Shown here piece by piece: positions 38,326 to 48,296 of a stretch of DNA of 64,000 nucleotides. Within the stretch, counting starts at the first letter, position 1. Every line of letters begins with the position of its first letter. A model generated the notes under the pieces. It was not told the DNA's origin and searched no databases. It saw only the letters and a program-made list of their open reading frames with translations. The position numbers and the translations under genes were made by a program. The DNA comes from Acidovorax soli (GTDB taxonomy: Bacteria > Pseudomonadota > Gammaproteobacteria > Burkholderiales > Burkholderiaceae_C): the NCBI RefSeq assembly GCF_900107605.1, contig NZ_FNQJ01000004.1, forward strand, positions 1 through 64,000, written 5' to 3'.

Positions 38326-39300
38326 TCAAGAGGTCGGCCGTCGCCGCCCGGCCGCGGGCATTGCCTTCGATGCCGTCGCACCTGGGAACACGCTGTGCTC
38401 CACGTCCAGCCAGGGCGGGTTCTCGGCATACATGGCCGCCACCGTTTCCTTGATGGCAGGGATGTACCAAGCGTTGTCGTTGAGCCGGTGGCTCATGATG
38501 ATCGGCGAGGTGATGCGCGGGTCGTCAATCAGGCGGTAGACCAAATCGCTGCGCAAGCGTGCTGATGCGGGGATCAGGCACAGCCCGGATTCTGCGGCCA
38601 CCAGCCCCAGGGCGGTCTGGATCTCTCGCACCTCGTGCACTTCAGATGGCCGTACGGCATAGTCGTTGAGCAGGCTCAGCACATGGTCGGCAAAGCTGGG
38701 CCGGGGCTCCTTGGGGTAGACGATGAGCTTTTGCCCTTCCAGCGCGCTGAGCGCAATGCGGCTGGATTCCCCCGCCAAGGGGGAGTCGGGCGGCAGGGCC
38801 AGCACCAGCCGCTCCTCGCGCAGGATGGTGCGCGCCACGGTGGAGTCGTTGCCCCGTATGCGCCCAAAACCCACATCGATGCGGCCGGACTTCAGCGCGG
38901 CAAACTGCTGGAGCGATGTCAGCTCCACCAGGTGTATGTCCACATCCGGGTAGCGGTGGCGCAGCTGGCGTACCAGCATGGGCAGGCCGCCATACAAGGT
39001 GGACGCCACAAATCCAATGGACAAGGTCTGCTTCTCGTTCAGCCCGAGCTGGCGGGTGGTGGTCTTGAGCTGGTCCAACCGGTTGATGATCTGCAACGCC
39101 TGCTCGTAGAACACCCGCCCCGCCTCAGTCAGCCGCAGGGGACGGGTGTTGCGCAGAATGAGTTTGACGCCCAGCTCTTCCTCCAGCAGCTGTATCTGGC
39201 GGCTCAGCGGCGGTTGGGCGATGTGCAGCAGTTCTGATGCACGGGTGAAGTTGCGTGCATTGGCAACGGCCACAAAATATTTGAGCTGGCGGATATCCAT
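38326..39300 (-). CDS. LysR family regulator of benzoate/catechol genes (BenM/CatM/CatR-like)
   Basis: The 324-residue protein begins MDIRQLKYFVAVANARNFTR and has the LysR helix-turn-helix (ASELLHIAQPPLSRQIQLLEEELG) followed by the effector domain. Its N-terminus and length match CatR/CatM/BenM, which respond to muconate (BenM also to benzoate). It diverges from catB, with a perfect ATAC-N7-GTAT site between, the known recognition half-site pair for BenM and CatM. It is the only regulator in the ben-cat cluster and probably controls all of it; whether it senses benzoate as well cannot be told by eye. Confidence 0.88.
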   Translation of the reverse strand: MDIRQLKYFVAVANARNFTRASELLHIAQPPLSRQIQLLEEELGVKLILRNTRPLRLTEAGRVFYEQALQIINRLDQLKTTTRQLGLNEKQTLSIGFVASTLYGGLPMLVRQLRHRYPDVDIHLVELTSLQQFAALKSGRIDVGFGRIRGNDSTVARTILREERLVLALPPDSPLAGESSRIALSALEGQKLIVYPKEPRPSFADHVLSLLNDYAVRPSEVHEVREIQTALGLVAAESGLCLIPASARLRSDLVYRLIDDPRITSPIIMSHRLNDNAWYIPAIKETVAAMYAENPPWLDVEHSVFPGATASKAMPAAGRRRPTS

Positions 39301-39307
39301 TAGGGTA

Positions 39308-39385
39308 AACCATAGGTTTTCAGATGGTTAGGCCATAAGTTGTTGATTCTTATGGATGGAATTTTTAACTATACCAACAGAGTAT
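39308..39385. promoter_or_regulatory. catB operator region with ATAC-N7-GTAT site
   Basis: ATAC (39371-39374), seven bases, GTAT (39382-39385) is an exact BenM/CatM consensus, 58 bp before the catB ATG. Two further inverted repeats lie nearer the regulator: AACCAT-N10-ATGGTT (39308-39329) and CCATAAG-N9-CTTATGG (39333-39355). LysR regulators often use such tandem sites for activation and self-repression. Confidence 0.75.
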
Positions 39386-39442
39386 TGAACAAGACATATT
39401 TGGTGTTGGATCGTTTGGGGGGCGCGCGGTCCAATTCGGCCC

Positions 39443-40639
39443 ATGCAACACACAACACGCCCTGAATCCCGCACCAGCTTGGCCGTTGTCGAGCGGGTAG
39501 AGACCCTTCTGCTGGACCTGCCCACGATCCGCCCCCACCAGCTATCGATGGCCACGATGAACGGCCAGACTCTGATGCTGGTACGCCTGTACTGCTCGGA
39601 TGGCACGGTGGGCGTGGGCGAAGGCACCACCATCGGCGGCCTGGCCTACGGCGCCGAATCGCCAGAGGGCATGAAGCTGGCGGTGGACACCTATTTCGCA
39701 CCGTTGCTGGTCGGTGCCGATGCCAACCACGTGCCGGCCATCATGGCCCGGCTCAACAAGGCCATCAAGGACAACCGGTTTGCCAAGTGCGCGATCGAGA
39801 CGGCCTTGTACGACGCACTGGGCCACCGCACGGGTTTGCCGGTGTCGCAGTTGCTGGGCGGCCGTGTGCGCGACAGCCTGCCCATTGCCTGGACATTGGC
39901 ATCGGGCGACACGGCCAAGGACATCAACGAAGCCGAACGCATGCTGGCCCAGCGCCGCCACAACATCTTCAAGCTCAAGATCGGCCGCCGCGCCGTGGCC
40001 GACGATGTGGCCCACGTGGCCGCCATCAAGAAGGCACTGGGTGATCGTGCCTCGGTGCGCGTGGATGTGAACATGGCCTGGAGCGAGCTCGATGCCCAGC
40101 ACGGTCTGGCGGGCCTGGTCGATGCCGGTTGCGATCTGGTGGAGCAGCCCGTGGCGTCTGTGGACGCACTGGCGCGGCTCAAGGGTCGCTATCCCATTGC
40201 CGTGATGGCTGACGAATCCCTCACCGGGCCTGCCTCTGCGTTTGCGCTGGCGCGCATGGCCGGTGCCGACGTGTTCGCCGTGAAGATCGAACAATCGGGT
40301 GGCTTGCTCGAAGCCCTGCAGGTGGCGGCCATTGCCGATGCCGCTGGCATCGAGCTGTACGGCGGCACCATGCTCGAAGGTGCTGTGGGCACCATGGCAT
40401 CGGCCCATGCGTTCGCCACCTTCCGCACCTTGCAGTGGGGCACCGAGCTGTTCGGCCCTCTGTTGCTGACCGAAGAAATTCTGGCAGAGCCCCTGCAGTA
40501 CCGAGATTTCCAGCTGGCGGTGCCGACGACGCCAGGCCTTGGAATGGCGCTGGACGAAGACCGTGTCCAGCACTTCCGTCGCGACCGGAAACGGACCAGT
40601 GCCGTGGGGGTGGCGCAACCCGCCGCCACCGCGCACTGA
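39443..40639 (+). CDS. catB: Muconate cycloisomerase (CatB)
   Basis: CatB lactonises cis,cis-muconate to muconolactone. The 398-residue enolase-superfamily enzyme has the MLE catalytic set: KLKIG with Lys177 and Lys179, metal ligands Asp208 (VDVN), Glu234 (VEQP) and Glu258 (ADES), and base Lys281 (AVKIEQ). It is first in the cat-ben gene row and is preceded by the BenM/CatM-type operator. The chain has an N-terminal extension of about ten residues relative to the Pseudomonas enzyme. The usual next gene, catC, is absent. Confidence 0.95.
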   Translation: MQHTTRPESRTSLAVVERVETLLLDLPTIRPHQLSMATMNGQTLMLVRLYCSDGTVGVGEGTTIGGLAYGAESPEGMKLAVDTYFAPLLVGADANHVPAIMARLNKAIKDNRFAKCAIETALYDALGHRTGLPVSQLLGGRVRDSLPIAWTLASGDTAKDINEAERMLAQRRHNIFKLKIGRRAVADDVAHVAAIKKALGDRASVRVDVNMAWSELDAQHGLAGLVDAGCDLVEQPVASVDALARLKGRYPIAVMADESLTGPASAFALARMAGADVFAVKIEQSGGLLEALQVAAIADAAGIELYGGTMLEGAVGTMASAHAFATFRTLQWGTELFGPLLLTEEILAEPLQYRDFQLAVPTTPGLGMALDEDRVQHFRRDRKRTSAVGVAQPAATAH

Positions 40640-40707
40640 GCCTTGCACGCGTCTTTCACTTTCCCTGTTCGGTTCCCGCATTCATTCCACGATCCAAGGA
40701 GATAACC

Positions 40708-41643
40708 ATGGCCACCCATATTTTCAACACCCCCGAAGTACAGGATTTCCTGCATCTGGCCAGCGGCCTGACGCAGTCCGGCGGCAACCCCCGCGCCAAG
40801 CAGATCGTGCACCGCCTGCTGTCGGACCTGTTCAAGGCCATCGACGACCTGGACATCACCTCGGACGAATACTGGGCCGGCATTGCCTACCTGAACACCC
40901 TCGGCGCCCGCGGCGAAGCCGGCCTGCTATCGCCCGGTCTGGGCCTGGACCGCTTCCTGGACATGCGCATGGACGCGAAGGACAAGGAACTGGGGATCGA
41001 AAACGGCACGCCTCGCACCATCGAGGGCCCGCTGTATGTGGCCGGTGCCCCCGAAGCGCAGGGCTTTGCCCGCCTGGACGACGGCAGCGACAAGGCAGGC
41101 CACACGCTTGTCATGCACGGCACGGTGTACGGCGCCGACGGCAAGCCCTTGCCCAATGCCAAGGTCGAGGTGTGGCATGCCAACACCAAGGGCTTTTACT
41201 CGCACTACGACCCCACGGGCGAGCAGCAGGGCTTCAACATGCGCCGCACCATCATCACCGACGCACAGGGCCGCTATAAGTTCCAGAGCATCGTGCCCAA
41301 GGGCTACGGCTGCCCACCCGACGGCCCCACGCAAGCCCTGCTGAACCAGCTGGGCCGCCACGGCAACCGCCCCGCCCACATCCACTTCTTCGTGACGGCC
41401 GACGGCCACCGCAAGCTGACCACGCAGATCAACATCGATGGCGACCCGCTGGTGAACGATGACTTCGCCTACGCCACCCGCGAAGGCCTGGTGCCTGCCG
41501 TGGTCGAGCGCACCGACGCCGCCAGCATCCAGGCGCAAGGCGTGGACGGTCCGTTTGCAGAAATCGTCTTTGACTTCACGCTCAGCGCGCTGGTCAACGG
41601 CGTGGACAACCAGCTCGTGGACCGCCCACGCCTGGCGGCCTGA
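40708..41643 (+). CDS. catA: Catechol 1,2-dioxygenase (CatA)
   Basis: CatA is a non-heme Fe(III) intradiol enzyme that opens catechol to cis,cis-muconate. The four iron ligands fall at Tyr164 (KGFYSHYD), Tyr200 (PKGYGCPPD), His224 and His226 (RPAHIHFF), the same numbers as in the Pseudomonas putida enzyme. The 311-residue length is normal and the N-terminal helical dimer domain is complete. AAGGAG lies 6 bp before the ATG. It follows catB by 68 bp and precedes benA. Confidence 0.96.
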   Translation: MATHIFNTPEVQDFLHLASGLTQSGGNPRAKQIVHRLLSDLFKAIDDLDITSDEYWAGIAYLNTLGARGEAGLLSPGLGLDRFLDMRMDAKDKELGIENGTPRTIEGPLYVAGAPEAQGFARLDDGSDKAGHTLVMHGTVYGADGKPLPNAKVEVWHANTKGFYSHYDPTGEQQGFNMRRTIITDAQGRYKFQSIVPKGYGCPPDGPTQALLNQLGRHGNRPAHIHFFVTADGHRKLTTQINIDGDPLVNDDFAYATREGLVPAVVERTDAASIQAQGVDGPFAEIVFDFTLSALVNGVDNQLVDRPRLAA

Positions 41644-41651
41644 TCCACCAA

Positions 41652-41675
41652 GGCCGGGTGCTTTGCCACCCGGCC
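41652..41675 (+). terminator. Hairpin between catA and benA
   Basis: GGCCGGGTG (41652-41660) and CACCCGGCC (41667-41675) form a perfect 9-bp stem with a CTTTGC loop just after the catA stop. There is no strong T tract, so it may be a partial terminator or an mRNA-stabilising 3' end rather than a full stop. Confidence 0.5.
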
Positions 41676-41759
41676 GACCCCGCTCCCTTTTGCTTTCGCC
41701 CCCTGCACTGCCGCGCCGCGCGCGGCGGGGGGGACAGCTGTACCCTGAGGAATCCCACC

Positions 41760-43124
41760 ATGAACACCACTGCTGCCATCGCTGAGCGCCCTGATGTTGA
41801 AGCCCTGATAGCAGGCGCTCTGCAGGACGACAAGGAAAACGGCGTCTTCCGCTGCCGCCGAGACATCTTCACGGACCCCGATCTCTTCGAGCTGGAGATG
41901 AAGCACATCTTCGAAGGCAACTGGGTCTACCTGGCGCACGAAAGCCAGATCCCCGAGATCAACGACTACTTCACCACGTACATCGGCCGCCAGCCCATCG
42001 TCATCACGCGCGGCAAGGACGGCCAGCTCAACGCAGTGATCAATGCCTGCGCCCACCGCGGCGCCATGCTGTGCCGCAAGAAGCATGGCAACAAGGGCAG
42101 CTTCACCTGCCCCTTCCATGGCTGGACCTTCAACAATACCGGCAAGCTGCTCAAGGTCAAGGATGAGAAGACCACCGAGTACCCGGTGCAGTTCAACAAG
42201 GAAGGCTCGCACGACCTCAAAAAAGTGGCGCGCTTTGAAAGCTACAAGGGCTTCCTGTTCGGCAGCCTGAATGCCGACGTGCAGCCCCTGCATGATTTTC
42301 TGGGCGAGACCCGCGTCATCATCGACCAGATCGTGGACCAGGCCCCCGAAGGCCTGGAAGTGCTGCGCGGCAATTCCTCGTACATCTACGACGGCAACTG
42401 GAAGCTGCAGATGGAAAACGGCTGCGACGGCTACCACGTGAGCTCGGTGCACTGGAACTATGCCGCCACCATGGGCCGCCGCAAGGAAGGCGGCACCAAG
42501 GCCGTGGACGCCAACGGCTGGAGCAAGAGCACGGGCGGCGTGTACGGCTTCGAGAACGGTCACATCCTGTTGTGGACCAACACCATGAATCCTGAAGTGC
42601 GCCCGGTCTACAACCGCCGCGAAGAACTGAAGGAGCGCCTGGGCGAAGACAAGGCCGATTTCATCGTCCAGCAGACGCGCAACCTGTGCCTGTACCCCAA
42701 CGTGTACCTGATGGACCAGTTCTCCACACAGATCCGCGTGGCGCGGCCCATCAGTGTGGACAAGACCGAAATCACCATCTACTGCTTCGCCGTCAAGGGC
42801 GAAAGCGCGGAAGACCGCGCCACCCGCATCCGCCAGTACGAGGATTTCTTCAACGTGTCGGGCATGGGAACGGCTGATGACCTGGAAGAGTTCCGTTCCT
42901 GCCAGAACGGCTACGCCGGCAAGGCCGCACCGTGGAACGACCTGAGCCGCGGCGCGCCGCTGTGGATTGATGGGCCTGACGAGAACGCCCGCAAGATGGG
43001 CCTCAAGCCCCTGCTCAGTGGTGAGCGCAGCGAAGACGAAGGCCTGTTCGTGTGCCAGCACGAGTACTGGGCGCAGGAGATGCGCAAGGCTGTGGCAACG
43101 GAGCGCCAGGGAGACGCAGCATGA
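41760..43124 (+). CDS. benA: Benzoate 1,2-dioxygenase large (alpha) subunit
   Basis: BenA is the catalytic subunit of the Rieske oxygenase that turns benzoate into its cis-1,2-dihydrodiol. The Rieske ligands are Cys97, His99 (CAHRGAML), Cys117 and His120 (CPFHGW). The mononuclear iron site is around [15 protein letters not shown], with two His ahead of a distal Asp. The 454-residue length matches BenA/XylX. TGAGGAA precedes the ATG at 41760. The stop overlaps the benB start by 4 nt. Toluate dioxygenase is the close alternative, but the flanking cat genes favour benzoate. Confidence 0.95.
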   Translation: MNTTAAIAERPDVEALIAGALQDDKENGVFRCRRDIFTDPDLFELEMKHIFEGNWVYLAHESQIPEINDYFTTYIGRQPIVITRGKDGQLNAVINACAHRGAMLCRKKHGNKGSFTCPFHGWTFNNTGKLLKVKDEKTTEYPVQFNKEGSHDLKKVARFESYKGFLFGSLNADVQPLHDFLGETRVIIDQIVDQAPEGLEVLRGNSSYIYDGNWKLQMENGCDGYHVSSVHWNYAATMGRRKEGGTKAVDANGWSKSTGGVYGFENGHILLWTNTMNPEVRPVYNRREELKERLGEDKADFIVQQTRNLCLYPNVYLMDQFSTQIRVARPISVDKTEITIYCFAVKGESAEDRATRIRQYEDFFNVSGMGTADDLEEFRSCQNGYAGKAAPWNDLSRGAPLWIDGPDENARKMGLKPLLSGERSEDEGLFVCQHEYWAQEMRKAVATERQGDAA

Positions 43125-43609
43125 CCGCCGACTACAACGCCATCTGCACCTTCCTGTACCGCGAAGCCCGCCTGCTGGACGACCGCCAGTGGGACGAATG
43201 GCTGGATCTGTACGCCGAGGATGTCGAGTACTGGATGCCTGCCTGGGACGACGATGACCGCATCACCGAAGACCCGCACAGCCAGATTTCGCTGATCTAC
43301 TACGGCAACCGCCATGGCCTGGAAGACCGCGTGTTCCGCATCAAGACGGAACGCTCCGGCGCCTCCACGCCCGAGGCCCGCACGGGCCACGCGGTGCTCA
43401 ACGTCGAGGTGCTGGCAGACCGCGGCACCGAGGTGGATGTCCGCTACAACTTCCACACGATGAGCCACCGCTACAAGGCCACCGACGCGTTCTTCGGCAC
43501 GATGTTCGTGACGCTGCGCCGCCAGGAAGGCAGCTTCCTCATCGGCCGCAAGAAGATCGTGCTGAAGAACGACTACATCCGCCAGGTCATCGACGTTTAC
43601 CACGTCTGA
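43121..43609 (+). CDS. benB: Benzoate 1,2-dioxygenase small (beta) subunit
   Basis: The 162-residue beta subunit has the SnoaL/NTF2-like fold and builds the alpha3beta3 oxygenase. Landmarks are [29 protein letters not shown] and [21 protein letters not shown] [12 protein letters not shown]. It starts at the ATG overlapping the benA stop (ATGA), so the two are translated together. The chain ends [20 protein letters not shown]. Confidence 0.95.
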   Translation: MTADYNAICTFLYREARLLDDRQWDEWLDLYAEDVEYWMPAWDDDDRITEDPHSQISLIYYGNRHGLEDRVFRIKTERSGASTPEARTGHAVLNVEVLADRGTEVDVRYNFHTMSHRYKATDAFFGTMFVTLRRQEGSFLIGRKKIVLKNDYIRQVIDVYHV

Positions 43610-43623
43610 CCAGCCAGGAGAAC

Positions 43624-44664
43624 ATGATGAGCAGCAGCTACAACATTGCCCTGAATTTCGAAGACGGGGTGACCCGCTTCATTGCCTGCGGCGCCCAGGA
43701 GAAAGTCCTGGATGCCGCCTTCCGCCAGCGCATCAACCTGCCCATGGATTGCTCCGACGGCGTGTGCGGCACCTGCAAGTGCCGCGCCGAGAGCGGGGAC
43801 TACGACCTGGGTGACGACTACATCGAAGACGCGCTGACCGCCGATGAGGCGGGGCAGCGGCTGGTGCTGACCTGCCAGATGGTGCCCCGCTCCGATTGCG
43901 TGATTGCGGTCCCGGTAGCGTCCACGGCCTGCAAGACCGGCACGGCGAAGTTCAGCGGCACCGTGGCTGCAGTGGAACGCTACAGCGACGCCGCCTACGA
44001 GCTGGCGCTGGATGTGCCCGAGGACGCCCCGGGCTTCCTGCCCGGGCAGTACGTGAACATCGGTGTGCCCGGCAGCGGGCTGCATCGTTCGTACTCGTTC
44101 AGCTCGGCCACCGGCGCGCGCCGCATGACCTTCCTCATCAAGCATGTGCCCGAGGGCCTGATGAGCAGCTGGCTCACGGGGGCCCAGGCCGGCAGCAAGC
44201 TGGAGATGACCGGCCCGCTGGGCAGCTTCTACCTGCGCCCCGTCACGCGGCCGCTGCTGTTCCTGGCCGGAGGCACCGGGCTGGCGCCCTTCCTGTCGAT
44301 GCTGGAGACGCTGGCGGTGCAAGGCTGCGCGCAGCCCATCCACATGCTGTACGGCGTGACCCGCGACCAGGACCTGGTGATGGTGGACCGCCTGGAAGAC
44401 TATGCACGCCGCATCCCCGGCTTCACGTTCGGCACCTGCGTGGCCGATGCCGCCACCGCGCATCCGCACCAGGGCTACGTCACCGACCACCTGCCGCCCC
44501 AGGCCCTGTACGAAGGGGATGTGGATGTCTACCTGTGCGGCCCGCCGCCCATGGTCGATGCCGTGCAGCGCCACTTCAAGGCGGCGGGCATCGCGCCCGC
44601 CAGCTTCCATTACGAAAAGTTCACCCCCACCCAGGCTGCCGCGCCCGTGGCTGCGGCTGCGTGA
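43624..44664 (+). CDS. benC: Benzoate 1,2-dioxygenase reductase
   Basis: BenC passes electrons from NADH to BenAB. The N-terminal plant-type 2Fe-2S domain binds its cluster with Cys43, Cys48, Cys51 and Cys84 (MDCSDGVCGTCKC, then VLTC). A ferredoxin-NADP-reductase-like FAD domain follows (HRSYSFSSAT), then the NAD domain (LFLAGGTGLAPFLSML and VYLCGPPPMVDAV). At 346 residues it is a full single-chain reductase. AGGAGA precedes the start. Confidence 0.95.
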   Translation: MMSSSYNIALNFEDGVTRFIACGAQEKVLDAAFRQRINLPMDCSDGVCGTCKCRAESGDYDLGDDYIEDALTADEAGQRLVLTCQMVPRSDCVIAVPVASTACKTGTAKFSGTVAAVERYSDAAYELALDVPEDAPGFLPGQYVNIGVPGSGLHRSYSFSSATGARRMTFLIKHVPEGLMSSWLTGAQAGSKLEMTGPLGSFYLRPVTRPLLFLAGGTGLAPFLSMLETLAVQGCAQPIHMLYGVTRDQDLVMVDRLEDYARRIPGFTFGTCVADAATAHPHQGYVTDHLPPQALYEGDVDVYLCGPPPMVDAVQRHFKAAGIAPASFHYEKFTPTQAAAPVAAAA

Positions 44665-44678
44665 CCCAGGAGCAAGGC

Positions 44679-45455
44679 ATGAACAAGCGATTTGAAGGCA
44701 AGGTGATGTTGATCACCGGCGCCGCGCAAGGCATTGGCGAGCGCGTGGCCGAGCGTGCCGCCCAGGAGGGCGCCACGCTGGCCCTGGTGGACCGGTCACC
44801 CCTGGTGCTTGAACTGCGTGACCGGTTGGCCGCAACCACCCGCGTGATCGCCATCGAGACCGACCTGGAGAAGTTCGAGGGCGCACTGCAGGCCGCAGAA
44901 GCCACGCACAAGGCCTTTGGCCGCATCGACGTGCTGGTGAACAACGTGGGCGGCACCATCTGGACCAAGCCCTACGAGCACTACGGCCCCGAGGAGATCG
45001 AGGCCGAGGTGCGCCGCTCGCTGTTTCCCACGCTGTGGGGCTGCCGCGCCGTGCTGCCCTACATGCTCAAGAAGAAAAAGGGCGCCATCGTCAACGTGTC
45101 GTCCATCGCCACGCGCAGCGTCAACCGCGTGCCTTACGGTGCGGCCAAGGGCGGTGTGAATGCCATGACGGCCTGCCTGGCCTTCGAGAACGGCGAGCGC
45201 GGCATCCGCATCAACGCCGTGGCCCCGGGCGGTACCGAGGCGCCTCCGCGCCGCATTCCGCGCAACAGCGCCAAGCCCGGCAAGAAAGAGCAGGCCTGGT
45301 ACCAGCAGATCGTGGACCAGACGGTGGACAGCACGCTCATGAAGCGCTACGGCACGCTCGATGAGCAGGCCAGCGCCATCCTGTTCCTGGCTTCGGACGA
45401 GGCCTCCTACATCACCGGCACGGTGATTCCCGTGGGCGGTGGCGACCAGGGCTGA
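44679..45455 (+). CDS. benD: 1,6-dihydroxycyclohexa-2,4-diene-1-carboxylate dehydrogenase
   Basis: BenD oxidises and decarboxylates the benzoate dihydrodiol to catechol. The 258-residue SDR enzyme has the NAD motif MLITGAAQGIGERVAERA, NNVGG, and the active site with Ser (VNVSSIATRS) and YGAAKGG (Tyr-x-x-x-Lys). It follows benC by 14 bp with AGGAG before the ATG and is in the classic benABCD order. Confidence 0.95.
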   Translation: MNKRFEGKVMLITGAAQGIGERVAERAAQEGATLALVDRSPLVLELRDRLAATTRVIAIETDLEKFEGALQAAEATHKAFGRIDVLVNNVGGTIWTKPYEHYGPEEIEAEVRRSLFPTLWGCRAVLPYMLKKKKGAIVNVSSIATRSVNRVPYGAAKGGVNAMTACLAFENGERGIRINAVAPGGTEAPPRRIPRNSAKPGKKEQAWYQQIVDQTVDSTLMKRYGTLDEQASAILFLASDEASYITGTVIPVGGGDQG

Positions 45456-45532
45456 TTCCAGTGTGCGTCCGGGGCACGCCGCTTGTCGGTGGGGGCCTGG
45501 GGCGTCTGCCCATCCTTTTTGAGGAGACAAAC

Positions 45533-46906
45533 ATGAAAACAATTGAAATCAATCCCATCATTGACAATGCCCGCTTTACCCGGTTTCACTGGATGGTGGT
45601 GGCGCTGTGCGCCCTGCTGCTGATCTTTGACGGGTATGACCTGTTCATCTACGGCGTGGTGCTGCCCGTGCTGATGACCGAGTGGGGCCTGACGCCCGTG
45701 CAAGCGGGGGCCTTGGGCAGCTATGCGCTGTTTGGCATGATGTTTGGTGCCTTCATCTTCGGCCCGCTGGCCGACCGCATCGGCCGCAAGAAGGGCATCG
45801 CGATCTGCTTCGTGATGTTCAGCTTCGCCACCTTCCTCAATGGCTTTGCCACGACACCCACCGAGTTCGGCATCTACCGCTTCATCGCGGGGCTGGGCTG
45901 CGGCGGCCTCATGCCCAATGCCGTGGCGCTGATGAACGAATACGCCCCCAAGCGCGCCCGCAGCACCCTGGTGGCGCTGATGTTCAGCGGCTACTCGCTG
46001 GGCGGCATGCTGTCGGCCGGGCTGGGCATCTACATGCTGCCGCGGTTCGGCTGGCAGGCCATGTTCTTTGCTGCCGCCGTGCCCATGCTGCTGTTGCCGC
46101 TGATCATGTGGAAGCTGCCGGAGTCCGTGGGCTTTCTGGTGCGCCAGGGCAAGGACAAGCAGGCCCGCGACATGCTGGCCCGGGTGAGCCCCGATGCGAA
46201 GATCGACGCCGACGCACGTCTGGTGGCTGTCGACGCCAAGGGCGCTGGCGTTCCGATGCTCGACCTGGTCAAGGACGGACGCGCGGTAGGCACCTTCATG
46301 ATCTGGCTGGCGTTTTTCTGCTGCCTGCTCATGGTTTACGCGCTGGGCTCGTGGCTGCCCAAGCTGATGGCGGGTGCGGGCTACAGCCTGGGCTCCAGCC
46401 TGTCGTTCCTGCTGGCGCTGAACTTTGGCGGCATGGCCGGTGCCATTGCCGGGGGCTGGCTGGGCGACCGCTTCAGCTTGCCCAAGGTGGTGCTGGCGTT
46501 CTTTGCCGTGGGTACCGTGGCCATTGCGCTGCTGGGCTTCAACAGCCCCATGCCCCTGTTGTATCTGCTGATCACGATTGCGGGTGCCACCACGATCGGT
46601 ACGCAGATTCTGCTGTACGCCAACACCGCGCAGTTCTACCCGCTGGCCATGCGCTCTACCGGTCTGGGCTGGGCATCGGGTGTGGGCCGCACGGGTGCCA
46701 TCGTCGGTCCGCTGCTGGGGGGTTCGCTGCTGGCGGCCAAGCTGCCACTCAATATGAACTTCCTGGCGTTTGCCCTGCCTGGTCTGGTGGCTGCCTTGGC
46801 CATGGGTGGTTTCATCCTCTGGTACCGGCGCGATGCGGGTTTGGCACAAGCTTCGGTTGCCGATACCGTCAAAATGCAGACGGTGCAGGCCGGCCTGTCG
46901 CGCTGA
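45533..46906 (+). CDS. benK: Benzoate transporter BenK, MFS aromatic acid:H+ symporter
   Basis: The 457-residue inner-membrane protein has twelve predicted helices and the AAHS family motifs: DGYDLFIYGVVLPVLM in helix 1 and GPLADRIGRKKGI in the loop after helix 2. BenK/PcaK-type proteins import aromatic acids with protons. The position after benD and before benE supports benzoate as substrate. GAGGAGA precedes the ATG at 45533; an upstream in-frame ATG is not part of the protein. Confidence 0.9.
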   Translation: MKTIEINPIIDNARFTRFHWMVVALCALLLIFDGYDLFIYGVVLPVLMTEWGLTPVQAGALGSYALFGMMFGAFIFGPLADRIGRKKGIAICFVMFSFATFLNGFATTPTEFGIYRFIAGLGCGGLMPNAVALMNEYAPKRARSTLVALMFSGYSLGGMLSAGLGIYMLPRFGWQAMFFAAAVPMLLLPLIMWKLPESVGFLVRQGKDKQARDMLARVSPDAKIDADARLVAVDAKGAGVPMLDLVKDGRAVGTFMIWLAFFCCLLMVYALGSWLPKLMAGAGYSLGSSLSFLLALNFGGMAGAIAGGWLGDRFSLPKVVLAFFAVGTVAIALLGFNSPMPLLYLLITIAGATTIGTQILLYANTAQFYPLAMRSTGLGWASGVGRTGAIVGPLLGGSLLAAKLPLNMNFLAFALPGLVAALAMGGFILWYRRDAGLAQASVADTVKMQTVQAGLSR

Positions 46907-47073
46907 GGGTGTTGACCTGCGGCTGCCAGCGCCCAAGCAGCCTGAGGCGCCGCAGTATCTGCCCGAGCACTTGAGCCGCGCGCTGGAGCAAGTTGCTTCA
47001 GCAGCGCAACATCCGCGCGGACTGACGCACCCGGTGCCCCGAACACAATGCTGTACACGATTGGCTGAATCAC

Positions 47074-48249
47074 ATGCGGTTCAAGGACTGGTCTCTGACC
47101 GCCTGGGTGGCGGGTTTTCTGGCGGTGCTGATTTCATATGCCGGCCCGCTCGTGATCTTCATCCAGGCGGCGCAGGTGGGCCGAGTGTCGCCAGCCGAGC
47201 TGACATCCTGGATCTGGGCGATCTCGATGGGTGCGGGTATCAGTGGCCTGCTGCTGAGCTGGTGGCTCAGGCTGCCCATCGTTACCGCCTGGTCCGCACC
47301 GGGCACGGCGCTGCTCCTGACCCTTTTCCCGCACCTCAGCATGCCCGAGGTGGTGGGAGCCTACCTGGTGGCGGCTGCGATGGTGGTGCTGCTGGGAGTC
47401 ACGGGCTATTTTGAGAAGGTCGTCAACCAGATTCCCAAGGGGATTGCGGCCGGCATGATGGCCGGCATTCTCTTTCAGTTCGGCGTGCAGGCTTTCCGGG
47501 TGAGCGGGGAAGCGCCCGCCGTGGTGTTGTCCATGCTGGGGGCTTACCTGCTGGGCCGGCGCTTTTGGCCGCGCTACGCCATCGTGCTGGTGGCATGCAC
47601 GGGCTTTGCTGTTGCGTGGGCGATGGGCTCCACCCATCTGCAGTCGCTGGGTCTGTCTCTGGCCACACCGGTGGTCACCGCGCCCCGGTTCGAGGCGGGG
47701 GCCATACTGAGCCTGGCGATACCGCTGGTGCTGGTGAGCCTGACCGGGCAGTACCTGCCCGGCATGGCGGTGCTGCGGCTTGCGGGCTACCCTGTGCCGT
47801 CGCGTGCCGTGGTGACTGGCACCGGCATCGCGTCGCTGCTGGTTGCGTGCTTTGGCGGCATCTCCATCGTGCTGGCTTCCATCACGGCGGCGCTGTGCAC
47901 CGGCAAAGATGCGCACCATGACCCTGATAAGCGCTACGTGGCCGGCATGGCCAATGGTGTGTTCTACATCGTTGGTGGTACCTTCGCCGGCACCATCGTG
48001 CAGGTGTTCGCGGCGTTCCCGACATCCCTGGTGGCGGCGCTCGCAGGGCTGGCACTCATCGGTGCGGTGGTGTCCAACATCCGGGCGCTGGCCGAAGAGG
48101 GGGCATACGTAGAGCCCTCGGTCATCACCTTTTTAGCCACTGCCTCGGGCATGTCGCTGTTCGGTTTGGGGGCCGCGTTCTGGGGTGTGACGCTGGGCAT
48201 GCTGGCTTATTGGCTCATCCCGCAGACCGGACGCAGCGGAGCGCGTTGA
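47074..48249 (+). CDS. benE: Benzoate membrane transport protein BenE
   Basis: The 391-residue protein belongs to the BenE family, predicted to have about 12 hydrophobic helices. Landmarks are ISYAGPLVIFIQAAQ, WWLRLPIVTAWSAPGTALL and TGKDAHHDPDKRYVAG. BenE-type proteins are thought to be benzoate:H+ symporters. The 167-bp gap after benK shows a GC-rich stretch but no clear promoter. It converges on the acyl-CoA dehydrogenase gene across 47 bp. Confidence 0.9.
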   Translation: MRFKDWSLTAWVAGFLAVLISYAGPLVIFIQAAQVGRVSPAELTSWIWAISMGAGISGLLLSWWLRLPIVTAWSAPGTALLLTLFPHLSMPEVVGAYLVAAAMVVLLGVTGYFEKVVNQIPKGIAAGMMAGILFQFGVQAFRVSGEAPAVVLSMLGAYLLGRRFWPRYAIVLVACTGFAVAWAMGSTHLQSLGLSLATPVVTAPRFEAGAILSLAIPLVLVSLTGQYLPGMAVLRLAGYPVPSRAVVTGTGIASLLVACFGGISIVLASITAALCTGKDAHHDPDKRYVAGMANGVFYIVGGTFAGTIVQVFAAFPTSLVAALAGLALIGAVVSNIRALAEEGAYVEPSVITFLATASGMSLFGLGAAFWGVTLGMLAYWLIPQTGRSGAR

Positions 48250-48296
48250 CACTGCGCTGGCCGAGGCCCGGAAGGGGCTTGCGCAAAAATCCCTGT

